Assembly (NCBI RefSeq): GCF_017357425.1
Contig: NZ_CP014571.1
Location: 2,170,001-2,234,000 of the forward strand
Direction: 5' to 3'
DNA length: 64,000 nt
Origin: Arthrobacter sp. D5-1
Lineage (GTDB): Bacteria; Actinomycetota; Actinomycetes; Actinomycetales; Micrococcaceae
In this document: positions 27,022 to 36,324 of the stretch, in pieces
Position numbering within the stretch: the stretch's first letter is position 1
Layout: each line of letters starts with the position of its first letter
Position numbers and translations under genes: made by a program
The notes under the pieces: generated by a model
The model's input: the letters and a program-made list of their open reading frames with translations, nothing else
Told to the model about the DNA's origin: nothing
Databases searched by the model: none

Positions 27022-28956
27022 ATGACACGACGCCTGCTGCACTCGGCCTTGCGCTTTCCGTTAGTGACAGCAACCTTTGTGGTGCTCGTCGCAGTCGCGG
27101 TCCTGACAGTCATCGGACTGATACCGGCGGCCCAAGGGCTGGCGAGCATCTTCGCCCTCAGTGTTGCACTCTACCGGGCAGGCACCATGCTCAAAGGGCT
27201 CCTGCACGGACGCTGGGGCATTGATCTCCTGGCCGTGATGGCTATTTGCTCGACAGTTGCGGTGGGGGAATACCTGGCATCCCTCATCGTGGTTCTGATG
27301 CTGACAGGCGGCGAGGCGCTGGAACAATTTGCCCAAGGCCGCGCCACCAGGGAGCTCCGTGCGCTCCTGGACCGGTCCCCGCGCAACGCGCACCGCGAAC
27401 GGCCCGGAATGTCCGTGGAGGATATCCTCGTGGATGCCGTGGTTCCGGGAGACGTGCTGCTGGTCAGGCCTTCAGAGTTGGTTCCGGTGGACGGTACCTT
27501 GCTGTCCGACGTCGGAATCTTTGATGAGTCAGCGCTGACAGGCGAAAGCCTGCCTGCAGAGCGAACCAAGGGCGACCTGCTGCTCAGCGGCACTGTCAAC
27601 GGGGCCGATGCCGTGCGTATGAAGGCCACGGCCACCGCAGCGGATTCGCAGTACAGCCAAATAGTTGCCTTGGTTCAGGAAGCCGCGGCAAGCCGTGCGC
27701 CGACGGTACGGCTTGCTGACAAATATGCTGTGCCGTTCACTCTGGTCGCCTTGGTGCTGGCCGGCGCTGCGTGGTTCTTCAGCCAGGATCCAAGACGGTT
27801 TGCTGAGGTTCTGGTGGTAGCCACCCCGTGCCCTTTGCTGATTGCTGCACCCGTCGCGTTCCTCGCGGGGACCAGCAGGGCCGCACATGCCGGCATCATC
27901 GTCAAAAACGCGGGGACGCTTGAGCAACTCAGTAGAGTCAAGACCGCCGTCTTCGACAAGACGGGGACCCTCACACAAGGCAACCCTTCCTTGGCTGGAA
28001 TCCGGGTGGCCCCGGCCTCACATCTGTCCGAAGACGCCCTGCTGCAATTGGCCGCCTCCGCCGAGCAGTATTCCACCCACGTCCTCGCTGCTTCAGTCAT
28101 GGCAGAAGCCCGAGCGCGCAGCCTGGTACTTATACCGGCAACGGGCGCAAGTGAACATGCAACCAACGGTGTCACGGCCGACTGCGGAAGCCACCACGTG
28201 GTGGTCGGAAAACCCGCTTACGTAGGCTCCCTGGTGAGCGGATTCGATAAGACGACACTGCCCGGAGGCCATCTCGGGATCTACGTCGGTGTGGATGGCC
28301 TGTTTGCCGGCACTCTGATCATGAGCGATCCATTGCGCCCAAATGCGAAGGACACCCTGACGGAACTTCGGAGGCTCGGAGTCGGGGAAACAATGCTCCT
28401 GACCGGAGACGCTGCAACCACAGCCCGACATATCGCCGTGGAGGCCGGCATCAGCAACGTCATGGCCGAATGCCTGCCTGCTGACAAAGTTGCCTCCGTA
28501 GCCGCACTTCCGCGCAGGCCCGTGATGATGGTGGGCGACGGCGTCAACGACGCTCCCGTACTGGCAGCGGCCGACGTCGGCATCGCCATGGGTGCCAAAG
28601 GCGCCACTGCAGCCAGCGAGTCGGCGGACGTGGTGATTATGGTCGATGACCTGTCCAAGGCCGCCGTCGCTGTAGGCATCGGGCAGCGTACGCTTCGAAT
28701 CGCCCGGACCAGCATTTGGACCGGGATACTTCTGAGTCTCGGTCTGATGGTGATGGCCTCGTTTGGCATGATTCCGGCCGTCGCCGGGGCGCTGCTCCAG
28801 GAGCTGGTGGATCTTGCCACCATTCTCAATGCCCTCCGGGCTTTGGGTCCCGGACGGACTGTTGTGCCCGCACGCTCCGGGGAGGTCCGTGAGGTCAGTA
28901 CCGCTCCGGCTCGTCACCGAGTTCAAAGTGGCGGCCATGGACCCGGGTGGGAGTGA
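27022..28956 (+). CDS. P1B-type heavy-metal ATPase without metal-binding domain
   Basis: 644 residues, short for the class because it has no N-terminal HMA or Cys-rich domain. Actuator ALTGES, phosphorylation motif FDKTGTLT and hinge GDGVNDAPVLAAADVGIAMG are intact. The membrane metal motif is TPCPLL rather than CPC or SPC, and the usual His-Pro of the nucleotide domain reads STHVLA. The ion is therefore uncertain. The last 62 bases overlap the convergent FMN-barrel gene, giving a low-complexity tail after ALGPGRTVVPA. Confidence 0.88.
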   Translation: MTRRLLHSALRFPLVTATFVVLVAVAVLTVIGLIPAAQGLASIFALSVALYRAGTMLKGLLHGRWGIDLLAVMAICSTVAVGEYLASLIVVLMLTGGEALEQFAQGRATRELRALLDRSPRNAHRERPGMSVEDILVDAVVPGDVLLVRPSELVPVDGTLLSDVGIFDESALTGESLPAERTKGDLLLSGTVNGADAVRMKATATAADSQYSQIVALVQEAAASRAPTVRLADKYAVPFTLVALVLAGAAWFFSQDPRRFAEVLVVATPCPLLIAAPVAFLAGTSRAAHAGIIVKNAGTLEQLSRVKTAVFDKTGTLTQGNPSLAGIRVAPASHLSEDALLQLAASAEQYSTHVLAASVMAEARARSLVLIPATGASEHATNGVTADCGSHHVVVGKPAYVGSLVSGFDKTTLPGGHLGIYVGVDGLFAGTLIMSDPLRPNAKDTLTELRRLGVGETMLLTGDAATTARHIAVEAGISNVMAECLPADKVASVAALPRRPVMMVGDGVNDAPVLAAADVGIAMGAKGATAASESADVVIMVDDLSKAAVAVGIGQRTLRIARTSIWTGILLSLGLMVMASFGMIPAVAGALLQELVDLATILNALRALGPGRTVVPARSGEVREVSTAPARHRVQSGGHGPGWE

Positions 28957-29317
28957 TCTCCACATAGGTGTATTTGCGCGTCGGAATCCAAGGCTTCAGG
29001 GGAAGCTTGTCCGCTTCGTCGATCTCCGACTGCGATTCGATCACCCTGGCAGTCCCCTTAAGGACAACACTCCAGGCTTCGGCGTCGACGATCTCCTCAA
29101 CTTCGAAGGCGACCTTCTCATTGACGGTCAGTTCGGCGAGCTTTGTTCCCGGGTTCGTCCTGAGCAGCAGCCGCTGGTTGTGGGCGACGAAATTCAGTGG
29201 GTAGATGTCCGGTTCACCCAGGACGCTGACAGCCAAGCGACCATGCTGGTTACGTTCCAGGACCTTCCATGAGTCGGCTTCGGTGAGGACGGTTCCAGGG
29301 CGTTCGTCGGTTTCCAT
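28895..29317 (-). CDS. FMN-barrel protein, pyridoxamine 5'-phosphate oxidase-like family (4 of 5)
   Basis: 140 residues with SWKVLERNQHGRLAV, DIYPLNFVAHNQRLLLRTN, GTKL, AWSVVLKGTA and VHGRHFEL. It diverges from the other copies in the middle but keeps all family landmarks. Its 3' end overlaps the P1B ATPase on the other strand by 62 bases. Two DevR-like boxes lie 100-150 bases upstream, shared with the phosphate acetyltransferase gene. Confidence 0.87.
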   Translation of the reverse strand: METDERPGTVLTEADSWKVLERNQHGRLAVSVLGEPDIYPLNFVAHNQRLLLRTNPGTKLAELTVNEKVAFEVEEIVDAEAWSVVLKGTARVIESQSEIDEADKLPLKPWIPTRKYTYVEITPTRVHGRHFELGDEPERY

Positions 29318-29414
29318 GATCTCGGTCTCCTGAGTGGGTGGTGGCTGCTGGCGGATCGCCGCGTCGCCGTTGGTTCGATGCTCCCGAGCCTATGGCTGGC
29401 TTCCCGCCCCCAAC

Positions 29415-29464
29415 AGAGTCCAAGGTCCCGAGGGCGAAAGCAGCCACCATGACCTTCGACTCTG
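29415..29464. promoter_or_regulatory. Two DevR/DosR-like boxes between FMN-barrel gene and pta
   Basis: AGAGTCCAAGGTCCC at 29415-29429 and ATGACCTTCGACTCT at 29449-29463 (minus strand AGAGTCGAAGGTCAT). They lie between starts at 29317 (minus) and 29526 (plus). Confidence 0.62.
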
Positions 29465-29525
29465 GTGATGGGGGCCAGCGGGGAGGAACCTGAAGCATCG
29501 GATGACCGGCCCGGAGGAATACACC

Positions 29526-31592
29526 ATGGTCCAAGGCGTTTATGTTCTGTCCACTGCACCGGAATCAGGGAAGTCACTCGTGGTCCTGGGCTTGGCTGAC
29601 GCGTTGCACCGCAGAACAGGCCGTCTGGGTTTCTACCGGCCAATCGTGAACGGAACAGATCCTGCCCACGACCCGCTGCTCCGGATGCTTCGCAGGCGGT
29701 ACAAGGTGGAGTCAGTCCGCTGCAGGGGCGGAATGACGTTGGCTGATGCCCGGGCAGCGCTGGCGGCAGGCCGTGAGGACGAGGTTGTTTCCCGGGCGCT
29801 CGAGGAGTATGGACGCATCGCCGAAGAATGTGACGTGGTTGTGGTGGACGGTTCGGACCTGAGGGGCCCGGACGCCGGCAGGGAGTTCGACCTGAACGCT
29901 CATTTGGCCAACAATCTAGGCCTGCCGGTTCTCGCTGTCATCGGGGCCCAGGGCTTGCGTCCTCGGGAGACCGCACAGGCTGTGGCGGACGCGTCACGGC
30001 AGCTCGAGGCAGCCAGATGCGCGGTGTTGTCCGTCGTGGTTAACCGCGCCCGGCCAGCAGGCATCGACACAGTCCGGGCCGTTAGGGCAGCTACGGGAAG
30101 CCGTCCAAGCTATGTGATTCCCGAGGTTCCTGAGATATCGGCGCCCACGGTGGCCGATGTGGCGATGTCATTGTCACTTGAACGACTCTCGGGCAGCGCA
30201 GAGCTGGACCGGGACGTGGGCAGCGTGCAAGTGTCCGCTATGAACGTGGAGAACTTCCTGCGGGTACTTGAGCCCGGGAGCCTGGTGATTGTTCCCGGGG
30301 ATCGCGCTGACATCGTCATGGCTTGCATGGCCTCGGCCTTGTCACCGGAGCTGCCCACACCGTCCGGAGTCATCCTGACCGATGGCCTGGTCCCTGCCAG
30401 CTACGTGCTGCCTATGGTGGCACATGCGCCATTCCCCGTGTTCGCTGAAACTGCGGATACCTACACTACAGCTCAACGGGTCTCGCACGTCCGCAGCGAG
30501 ATCCATACCGGAGAAAGCCGCCGGGTGGCCGCCGCTCTGGGCATCTGGGCTCGCTCCATTGACGAAAAGGAGCTGCTGGAACGTCTGGCGCTCCCGCGTC
30601 CGGCGACCATGACGCCGCTGCGCTTCCTCAATGACCTCGTGGAACGCGCCCGCCAGCAGAAGAAACGTATCGTTCTGGCTGAGGGCACAGATAGCCGGGT
30701 GTTGCGTGCGGCGGAGATTTTGCGTCGCCGGGATGTGTGCCACGTATCGCTTCTCGGGAACCCCTCTGCGGTCCGGGAGCTTGCCGAAGCCGAGGGCATC
30801 GAGGTGGGTGGCATCACCATCGTCGACCCCGCCCATTCGCCATTACGTGAGCGATTCGCGATGGAATATCAGCGCTTGCGTGCCCACAAAGGCGTGATCC
30901 TGGAACGGGCCAGGGAAGTCATGCTCGACGGCGCCTATTTTGGCACCATGATGGTCCACCTGGGTGAGGCCGACGGGATGGTCTCCGGAGCAGCGCACAC
31001 CACGGCCAACACAATCCGGCCGGCGTTGGAGTTCATGAAGAGCCAGCATGGCAACGGACTGGTGTCCTCGGTGTTCTTTATGCTTTTTCCTGACCGCGTG
31101 CTGGTGTACGGGGATTGCGCCGTGGTGCCGGATCCAACGGACCGGCAACTGGCGGACATTGCGCTCGCATCGGCGACGACGGCGGCGCAGTTCGGCGTAG
31201 AGCCCAGGGTGGCTATGTTGTCGTACTCTACTGGCGTATCCGGCGCCGGAACGTCGGTGGATAAGGTCAAGCGTGCCACGGACATGGTGGCGGCTGCCCG
31301 GCCGGACCTTGCGGTGGACGGGCCCATACAATACGACGCCGCGGTGGATGCGGCCATCGCGAGTTCAAAACTGCCGTCCTCTGCTGTCGCGGGAAGGGCG
31401 ACAGTCCTTGTCTTCCCTGACCTGAACACAGGCAACAACACCTATAAGGCCGTCGAACAGTCTTCCGGTGCTGTCGCCGTCGGGCCTATCCTCCAGGGGC
31501 TCCGCAAACCCATCAATGACCTGTCCAGGGGATCGACGATCGAAGACATCATTAACACTGTTGCCATCACCGCTGTCCAGGCGCAGGGGTAG
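29526..31592 (+). CDS. pta: Phosphate acetyltransferase (long form)
   Basis: Interconverts acetyl-CoA and acetyl phosphate. 688 residues from the ATG at 29526, chosen for GGAGGAAT six bases upstream; an ATG at 29502 is in frame. N-terminal P-loop-like BioD/CobQ domain (STAPESGKS), middle DRTGG domain, and C-terminal PTA_PTB catalytic domain (about 370-688) with LAEGTDSRVLRAAEIL, DGMVSGAAHTTANTIRPAL and VFPDLNTGNNTYKAVEQ. Works with acetate kinase (36325) and phosphoketolase (37480) to make ATP from acetyl phosphate, though it is not in their operon. Confidence 0.94.
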   Translation: MVQGVYVLSTAPESGKSLVVLGLADALHRRTGRLGFYRPIVNGTDPAHDPLLRMLRRRYKVESVRCRGGMTLADARAALAAGREDEVVSRALEEYGRIAEECDVVVVDGSDLRGPDAGREFDLNAHLANNLGLPVLAVIGAQGLRPRETAQAVADASRQLEAARCAVLSVVVNRARPAGIDTVRAVRAATGSRPSYVIPEVPEISAPTVADVAMSLSLERLSGSAELDRDVGSVQVSAMNVENFLRVLEPGSLVIVPGDRADIVMACMASALSPELPTPSGVILTDGLVPASYVLPMVAHAPFPVFAETADTYTTAQRVSHVRSEIHTGESRRVAAALGIWARSIDEKELLERLALPRPATMTPLRFLNDLVERARQQKKRIVLAEGTDSRVLRAAEILRRRDVCHVSLLGNPSAVRELAEAEGIEVGGITIVDPAHSPLRERFAMEYQRLRAHKGVILERAREVMLDGAYFGTMMVHLGEADGMVSGAAHTTANTIRPALEFMKSQHGNGLVSSVFFMLFPDRVLVYGDCAVVPDPTDRQLADIALASATTAAQFGVEPRVAMLSYSTGVSGAGTSVDKVKRATDMVAAARPDLAVDGPIQYDAAVDAAIASSKLPSSAVAGRATVLVFPDLNTGNNTYKAVEQSSGAVAVGPILQGLRKPINDLSRGSTIEDIINTVAITAVQAQG

Positions 31593-31594
31593 AT

Positions 31595-32053
31595 CTAGCC
31601 CTTTTCGTCCTGAGTGACCACCAGGACGGGGCACTGCGCGTGGGCCGAGCAAGCCCTGCTGACGGATCCTATGGGCTGATTGAGGAAACCACCGGAACCC
31701 CGCCTCCCCACTACGAGTAGTTGTGCCCCATGGCTTTCTTCGACGAGGACTTTGGCTGGTTCGCCGAATTTGACCGTCACTGTTAGATCCTTGGGGCGGT
31801 CGGCACCGAAGGCTCGTTCCAAGGCTTCATCGACGAGCCGCTTGGCGGTGTCTTCCAATTCCGTGGTGAACCGGGTCAATTCGGGCTCAAAGCGGGAGGC
31901 CATGAAGTAGTCGGACATTCCAATACAGGTGATCACCTCCAGGGGGCCTCCCAACGCAGCTGCCATGCGACCGGCCATCTGCAGGGTGTTGGAGGAATAT
32001 TCGGATCCATCGACGCCGACAACGATCCGATCAGAGCGCGGGTGTGTATTCAT
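31595..32053 (-). CDS. Universal stress protein (single UspA domain)
   Basis: 152 residues from the ATG at 32053; a GTG at 32074 is in frame. IVVGVDGSEYS at the N-terminus and GRRGSGGFLNQPIGSVSRA as the ATP loop are intact. Convergent with pta, with only two bases between stops. One DevR-like box lies about 35-50 bases upstream. Confidence 0.9.
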   Translation of the reverse strand: MNTHPRSDRIVVGVDGSEYSSNTLQMAGRMAAALGGPLEVITCIGMSDYFMASRFEPELTRFTTELEDTAKRLVDEALERAFGADRPKDLTVTVKFGEPAKVLVEESHGAQLLVVGRRGSGGFLNQPIGSVSRACSAHAQCPVLVVTQDEKG

Positions 32054-32088
32054 GGGATCAGCCTGCTCTTCCACCTGGCGGCGCCACT

Positions 32089-32103
32089 AGGGTCGAAGGG
32101 CAC
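32089..32103. promoter_or_regulatory. DevR/DosR-like box upstream of universal stress protein
   Basis: AGGGTCGAAGGGCAC, with an identical copy at 34784-34798. It lies between the ATPase stop (32121) and the stress-protein start (32053), both on the minus strand, so it marks a separate promoter. Confidence 0.6.
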
Positions 32104-32120
32104 GGATCCGGCAAGCTGCC

Positions 32121-34721
32121 TTAATGGGGGAGGGCCCCTCCGTGGCGCAGCCGTTTGTAGAGCCAGTCCGCGCCCAGCACGCCGGGAATCGCCAGGAGGG
32201 CAGTGGCAAAGCCAGGGAAGGGAGGAGGAGCCTGACCCAGGATGCCGGCTACGGGAGGTACGTAGAGGAACAGTGCCAACGCCGCCAGTTCCACCCCTAC
32301 CGCCCACAGCAGCAACTTGTTGGTAAACCATCCCTGCTTCCATGCGGGAGCGGTAGCACTGCGGCAAGCGAAGGCAGTTGCCAACTGGCCAAGGACCACA
32401 GCCGTAAATGCTGCCCCTGACGCGCCCATCAGCACACCCGGGTCCAGCGGATCCCCACGGCCCCAACCACTGCCAAAGAGAACCACAGAGAAAGCACCCA
32501 TGGCGAACAACGCCTCCGTGGGACCCATGACAGCAAACACCCTCAGCATGAGTTGCCGATCCAGAAGATGCCGCTTTTCGGGAGGCCGGCTCAACACGCG
32601 TTTGCCTGGTGGCTCCGCCCCGAGGGCCAAGGCGGGAAGCAGATCGGTCCCGATGTCCAAGGCCAGTATCTGGAGGACACCAAGGGCCAACGGGAATTGA
32701 CCACCGGAAAGTGCCCAGATCACAAAGGGCGTGAGTTCAGCGACATTGTCAGTCAGGTGGTAAGTGAGGAACCGGTGAATATTTGAATAAGTGGCCCGGC
32801 CCTGTTCTATGGCGGCGACTATAGTTGCGAAATGGTCATCCAGGAGCACAAGGTCTGCGGCCTCACGGGCCACATCGGTGCCGCTGAGTCCCATGGCCAC
32901 GCCGATATCGGCTTGACGTAACGCGGGACCGTCATTGACGCCGTCGCCGGTCATGGCAACAACGTGGCCGCGGCTCTGCAAGGCTTTGGCCACCCTCAGT
33001 TTCTGTTCGGGAGAAACCCGGCTCACCACCACTCCATCACGGTCCAGGAGGGCCCCAAGGACCTGTTCGTCGTGGGGGAGTTCGGCGCCTTGGAAGACCA
33101 GGTTCGGGTGCCTCAGGAGCCCGATTTCCCGTGCAATTGCCGCTGCTGTGGAGGGGTGGTCGCCGGTGATCATCGCAATGCGGATTCCCGCGCCCCTGGC
33201 GGCTTTGATGACATCGGCGACGTCCGGTCGGGGTGGGTCATGGAGGCCAATGAGGCCTATTCCTTCGAGGTCCCGTTCAGCCTCTTCTGCGTCCCGGTCG
33301 CGCCAACTGCCGGCTGCTCCAGGCAGTTCCCTCGTAGCGACAGCGATGACGCGCAGGCCTTTGGCGGCCATGGTTTCTACTTCTGCGGACAGTTGAGTGG
33401 CTTCGACTCCGCAGAGTGGCAGGACCGATTCCGGAGCTCCTTTCACATATAACGTGTTGCCCACAATGACCGATTCCCTCCGACGGTCGGCGTCGAAGGC
33501 GAACCGTACCGATGGCTGAAGTTCCTCTGGTGCACTCCCCAAAAGGCGTCGCGCCAAAACATCGATCGCAGCTTCCATGGGATCCCCGCTCGCCACCCAT
33601 TCGTCGCCGTGGCGCACTGCGCGCCCCTGCGAAGCGGCCCGAGCTGCACAGGCCACCCTGACGGCGGCCGGCTGTCCCGGCCCTTCCACCAGGGCCTGGG
33701 GCCCATATCCGTCACCGCTGACATACAGCGGCCCTTCCACCGTGAGTACCTCGACGGCGTTCATCCGGTTTTGCGTCAACGTGCCGGTCTTGTCGGTGCA
33801 GATGAAGGTGGTTGAGCCAAGGGTCTCCACAGCTTCAAGATTGCGGACAAGTGCGTTTCTCGATGCCATGCGCTGTGCGCCCATGGCGAGCGACAGGGTA
33901 ACCGTTGGCAGTAAGCCCTCGGGGATCAGCGCAACCGCAACCCCAATGGCAAACAGGAAGGAATCACGCCACTCAATTCCGACAAGGAGTGAGACCACGA
34001 AGAACAGCCCGGCAACGGCGAGCGCCACGGTGGCAATCAAGCGGACTATTCTGCGCAGCTCCATGGTCAAAGGAGTTGGCGGAGACTTCGTGCCGCTGGT
34101 CAACGCTGCGATGGCTGCCAGCTTGGTGTCGGCACCGGTGGCGGTCACCTGCCCTTCCGCTTCGCCATTGACCAGGAACGTTCCGCCCCACGCTGTGTCC
34201 GTCGCGGATTTGGGGACGGCCTCGCTCTCACCGGTGAGCATCGATTCATCGACGCTGCATGCTGATGCTGAGATGAACTGCACGTCTGCCGGCAACCTGT
34301 CACCTGCGGCCAGGACCACCACATCTCCGGGAACCAAAGCACTCGCGTGCACGCTCTGAAGCCGCCTATCCCGTCGGACAGTGACGTCGGCGGGAAGCAG
34401 CGCTTGTAGCCGTTCGGCTGCGTGTTGGGCGCGTTCCTGCTGAATATGGGCGAAAACGCCGTTGACAATCACCACGATGATGATTGCTATGCCCAGTTGT
34501 GGCATGCCGGCCACATAGGCGAGCCCAGCTGCAGCCCACAGCATCAGCGCGAAAAAGTGCGTCAGTTCCCCGAGCAGCTTTCGCCATTGGGGGACGTTGC
34601 TGGCGGCGGGCAGAACGTTTGGTCCGAATCGTCGCAACAGATCACCGGCCGCCTGCGAGCTCAGGCCCTCGGCGCCAGGGGTCTCGGACAGCGAGGCCGG
34701 GGATGTGTTCCCAGGGGACAT
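32121..34721 (-). CDS. P-type cation-transporting ATPase (P2 type)
   Basis: 866-residue membrane cation pump. N-terminal cation-ATPase domain, actuator MLTGES, M4 motif IPEGLLPTVTLSLA, phosphorylation motif CTDKTGTLTQ, TGDHPSTA, hinge GDGVNDGPALRQADIGVAMG and a six-helix C-terminal domain. The PEGLLPT form of M4 is nearer to Na/K- or H/K-type pumps than to the PEGLPA of the pump at 1-2467, so the two may move different ions. Start ATG at 34721. Confidence 0.92.
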   Translation of the reverse strand: MSPGNTSPASLSETPGAEGLSSQAAGDLLRRFGPNVLPAASNVPQWRKLLGELTHFFALMLWAAAGLAYVAGMPQLGIAIIIVVIVNGVFAHIQQERAQHAAERLQALLPADVTVRRDRRLQSVHASALVPGDVVVLAAGDRLPADVQFISASACSVDESMLTGESEAVPKSATDTAWGGTFLVNGEAEGQVTATGADTKLAAIAALTSGTKSPPTPLTMELRRIVRLIATVALAVAGLFFVVSLLVGIEWRDSFLFAIGVAVALIPEGLLPTVTLSLAMGAQRMASRNALVRNLEAVETLGSTTFICTDKTGTLTQNRMNAVEVLTVEGPLYVSGDGYGPQALVEGPGQPAAVRVACAARAASQGRAVRHGDEWVASGDPMEAAIDVLARRLLGSAPEELQPSVRFAFDADRRRESVIVGNTLYVKGAPESVLPLCGVEATQLSAEVETMAAKGLRVIAVATRELPGAAGSWRDRDAEEAERDLEGIGLIGLHDPPRPDVADVIKAARGAGIRIAMITGDHPSTAAAIAREIGLLRHPNLVFQGAELPHDEQVLGALLDRDGVVVSRVSPEQKLRVAKALQSRGHVVAMTGDGVNDGPALRQADIGVAMGLSGTDVAREAADLVLLDDHFATIVAAIEQGRATYSNIHRFLTYHLTDNVAELTPFVIWALSGGQFPLALGVLQILALDIGTDLLPALALGAEPPGKRVLSRPPEKRHLLDRQLMLRVFAVMGPTEALFAMGAFSVVLFGSGWGRGDPLDPGVLMGASGAAFTAVVLGQLATAFACRSATAPAWKQGWFTNKLLLWAVGVELAALALFLYVPPVAGILGQAPPPFPGFATALLAIPGVLGADWLYKRLRHGGALPH

Positions 34722-34783
34722 CTTCTCTCCAATACGGGAATGCCTGTTCGATGAAAGACTCCACTGGGGAACTGCCCGCGTCT

Positions 34784-34823
34784 AGGGTCGAAGGGCACCG
34801 TCGGAGAGGGACCTTCTGCCCTA
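34784..34823. promoter_or_regulatory. Two DevR/DosR-like boxes between ATPase and FMN-barrel gene
   Basis: AGGGTCGAAGGGCAC at 34784-34798 and AGGGACCTTCTGCCCTA at 34807-34823. They lie between starts at 34721 (minus) and 34857 (plus); the second is 34 bases from the plus-strand ATG. Confidence 0.65.
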
Positions 34824-34856
34824 TGTGCGTGTCGGCGGAGGGGTTAGGCTCAGCCC

Positions 34857-35363
34857 ATGGAGAACACATCGACGGATCAGGACACCAAAGAACTTAGCGT
34901 CCACGACTGCTGGAAGTACCTTCAATCGGTGTCCATCGGCAGGATCGCCCTCATCAACGGTGAAGAGCCTGAGATCTTTCCAGTGAACTTTGTTCCGAAC
35001 TTCGGAACTGTTCTTTTCAGGACCGGGCCTGGGACCAAGCTCGACGCCCTTCGGGAAGGGGCGGTCATTGCGCTGGAAGCCGATGGGTTCAACCGTTACG
35101 GGACCGTCGCCTGGAGTGTCATCCTCAAAGGAGGGCCGGAATTCGTGACGCAGCCTGAAGATATCCAGGAAGCCGTGGATGCCGGTCTTTCTCCTTGGCA
35201 GCCCGGCGCCAAGGACGTTCTGGTGAGGGTCACGCCCACGGAGATCAGTGGTCGCCGCTTCGTCATTGCACCTCCGGCGAAGTGGTGGCCGCCGCTGGAT
35301 CCGACCGCCTCTGACGCGCACGACGGCGAAAGCCAGGAGGTCCCGCCCGGCACCGCTGGCTAG
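34857..35363 (+). CDS. FMN-barrel protein, pyridoxamine 5'-phosphate oxidase-like family (5 of 5)
   Basis: 168 residues with DCWKYLQSVSIGRIAL, EIFPVNFVPNFGTVLFRTG, GTKLDAL, AWSVILKGGP and ISGRRFVI, then an acidic tail. Closest in layout to copies 2 and 3. Its stop codon overlaps the stop of the next, convergent universal stress protein gene by three bases. Confidence 0.88.
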   Translation: MENTSTDQDTKELSVHDCWKYLQSVSIGRIALINGEEPEIFPVNFVPNFGTVLFRTGPGTKLDALREGAVIALEADGFNRYGTVAWSVILKGGPEFVTQPEDIQEAVDAGLSPWQPGAKDVLVRVTPTEISGRRFVIAPPAKWWPPLDPTASDAHDGESQEVPPGTAG

Positions 35364-36160
35364 GGTCGGGTCAGGATGATGGGGCATTGCACGTGCAGGA
35401 GCACGTGCTGGGCAACGGAGCCCAGCAGCACGCTCAAACCTCCCCGTCCTTTGCAGCCCATGACCAGCAGCTGTGCTTCTCTTGCAGCAGCTATCAGTGC
35501 CTCCCCGGGGCTACTACTGGTATCCAGGACTTCCTTCACGACGACGGACGGAAACCTGTGGTTGACCTGCTGGACAGCCGCGCTCAGGACGTTTCCGCCC
35601 TCGGCAGGCCCCACCCCGGGACCTGTTGCATGGACAATGATCAATTCATCATTCAAACGTTGAGCTTCCCTGGCCCCTCGGTCCAGGGCGTCGAGTGACT
35701 CAGCGGATCCGTCAACGCCTACCACTACGCCGGAACGCTGGTCACGTGCCGGCCCCGGGACAACGGCGACGTCGCTCTTGCTGGTAACAGCAACTTGGAA
35801 ACTGACTGAGCCGTATCCCTGCCCTTCCGTGCCGGGTCCGCGGTCTGTGCCCACCACCACCATCGAGTAGGCCGGTGACAAGGAAGCAATCGTTGCGGCA
35901 GGTTCGCCGGACAACCGCTGTGTCGTCATGCCCACGTTGGGAAAGGCTGCCGCCAGCCGTTGCGCTTCGCTGTTGAGGAGGTCCTCAGCGCGGCTAACCG
36001 CCAGTTGATGGTCGTTCTCCCGGGGGTAAGCCCACTCCCCGGGGACCACATTGACCAGGGCTAGGCCGAGATCAAGGGAATTCGCGCGGGCCGCAGCCCA
36101 GTCAGCCACGAACGAGCCCGCCCGTGAGCCGTCAAGGGCAACCAGGATTTGTTTCTTCAC
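35360..36160 (-). CDS. Tandem-domain universal stress protein
   Basis: 266 residues from a GTG at 36160 with AAAGGAAC upstream; an ATG at 36187 is an in-frame alternative. Domain 1 (QILVALDGSRAG) ends in a modified loop GTDRGPGTEGQGYGSVS and may not bind ATP; domain 2 (GVVVGVDGSAES) has the canonical GCKGRGGLSVLLGSVAQ. Divergent from ackA with DevR-like boxes between. Confidence 0.9.
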   Translation of the reverse strand: MKKQILVALDGSRAGSFVADWAAARANSLDLGLALVNVVPGEWAYPRENDHQLAVSRAEDLLNSEAQRLAAAFPNVGMTTQRLSGEPAATIASLSPAYSMVVVGTDRGPGTEGQGYGSVSFQVAVTSKSDVAVVPGPARDQRSGVVVGVDGSAESLDALDRGAREAQRLNDELIIVHATGPGVGPAEGGNVLSAAVQQVNHRFPSVVVKEVLDTSSSPGEALIAAAREAQLLVMGCKGRGGLSVLLGSVAQHVLLHVQCPIILTRP

Positions 36161-36229
36161 GAACCGACGTTCCTTTCGGACTGCCAACGGTGGTGGTCTC
36201 CACTATCAGCGGGACGGCCCGTCGTTGCA

Positions 36230-36285
36230 AGGGCCGGAAGGCCCTCCCACTGAACGGCTCAGTGCATTAGGGTCCAGAGGAAAGG
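36230..36285. promoter_or_regulatory. DevR/DosR-like boxes between universal stress protein and ackA
   Basis: AGGGCCGGAAGGCCCT at 36230-36245, nearly palindromic, and a weaker AGGGTCCAGAGGAAAG at 36270-36285. They lie between starts at 36160 (minus) and 36325 (plus). Confidence 0.6.
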
Positions 36286-36324
36286 CATCCACCGCAGCCT
36301 TCCCCGCGGAAGTGAGAGGAGAAC

